Below are positions 31,827-31,883 of a DNA stretch of 31,883 bases, piece after piece. This stretch comes from Paludibacteraceae bacterium (GTDB lineage Bacteria > Bacteroidota > Bacteroidia > Bacteroidales > Paludibacteraceae): positions 1 through 31,883 of the forward strand of contig CAJGDW010000006.1 of the NCBI GenBank assembly GCA_904502115.1. Direction: 5' to 3'. The notes beneath the pieces are model-generated. The model worked only from the letters and a program-made list of their open reading frames with translations, did no database searches and was not told where the DNA came from. A program made the position numbers and the translations under genes. How positions within the stretch are numbered: position 1 is the first letter of the stretch; each line of letters begins with the position of its first letter.

Positions 31827-31883
31827 TTACAGTTGAAATGCTGCTTTAATGGCATCTACATAATCTGTTTTTTCCCAAGTAAA
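31827..31883 (-). CDS. metK: C-terminal end of a gene, probably S-adenosylmethionine synthetase
   Basis: The minus strand is open from the window edge and ends in TAA at 31827-31829, giving the last 18 residues FTWEKTDYVDAIKAAFQL. The WEKTD motif followed by a short amphipathic helix is how MetK proteins end (compare PWEKTD in E. coli). It shares the bidirectional terminator with the lipoprotein gene. With so few residues the family call is tentative, although a coding end here is well supported by the terminator. Confidence 0.6.
   Translation of the reverse strand, partial: FTWEKTDYVDAIKAAFQL

Overview
The window reads as ordinary chromosomal core sequence from a Bacteroidota (Bacteroidetes) bacterium, most likely of the Bacteroidales or a close relative. 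The grounds are promoters of the Bacteroidetes type (TAnnTTTG -7 box, in two places with a TTTG -33 box exactly 19 nt upstream), start codons without convincing Shine-Dalgarno sequences, a single-chain glycyl-tRNA synthetase, an OmpA/PD40/TPR lipoprotein of PorE-like build, an M28 glutaminyl-cyclase lipoprotein, and an arginine gene order (argR, GNAT, argG, argC, argD, proC) that I know from Bacteroides-type genomes. No tRNA, rRNA, insertion sequence, phage gene, CRISPR array or defence system was seen. I did not find an undescribed multi-gene system; the unusual features are mostly regulatory.

Layout. 1-4354: a 2-hydroxyacid dehydrogenase (cut by the window edge) lies behind rpoN (sigma-54) on the minus strand. 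Divergent from rpoN is an OmpA-like envelope lipoprotein, which meets a helix-hairpin-helix protein tail to tail. 4448-5794: a sodium:neurotransmitter-symporter-type transporter. 5973-14803: a nine-gene plus-strand cluster joining arginine synthesis (argR, GNAT acylglutamate synthase candidate, argG, argC, argD) to proline synthesis (proC, proB), with an XRE-cupin regulator and an AMP-forming acyl-CoA synthetase between proC and proB. It begins with a 20-bp palindrome over the promoter and an ARG box, and ends in a 16-bp-stem terminator. 14887-16598: two genes of unknown function interrupt the proline genes. 17010-20432: proA with its own promoter, followed 3 nt later by a cation/proton antiporter.

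20425-23690 (minus): a tightly packed set LysE exporter, GT2 glycosyltransferase, glutaminyl cyclase, rnhB. 23814-24578 (plus): lpxH. 24565-28201 (minus): parC, tsaE, 5-formyltetrahydrofolate cyclo-ligase. 28317-29864 (plus): glyS. 29934-31775 (plus): an Ig-like-domain lipoprotein whose promoter is interleaved with the glyS terminator. 31827-31883 (minus): the last 18 codons of a gene that looks like metK.

How the genes fit together: arginine and proline both derive from glutamate, and this cluster places most of both routes behind one ArgR-type control region; argB, argF and argH are not in the window. The rest is housekeeping (translation, chromosome topology, lipid A, tRNA modification, RNase HII) and envelope functions.
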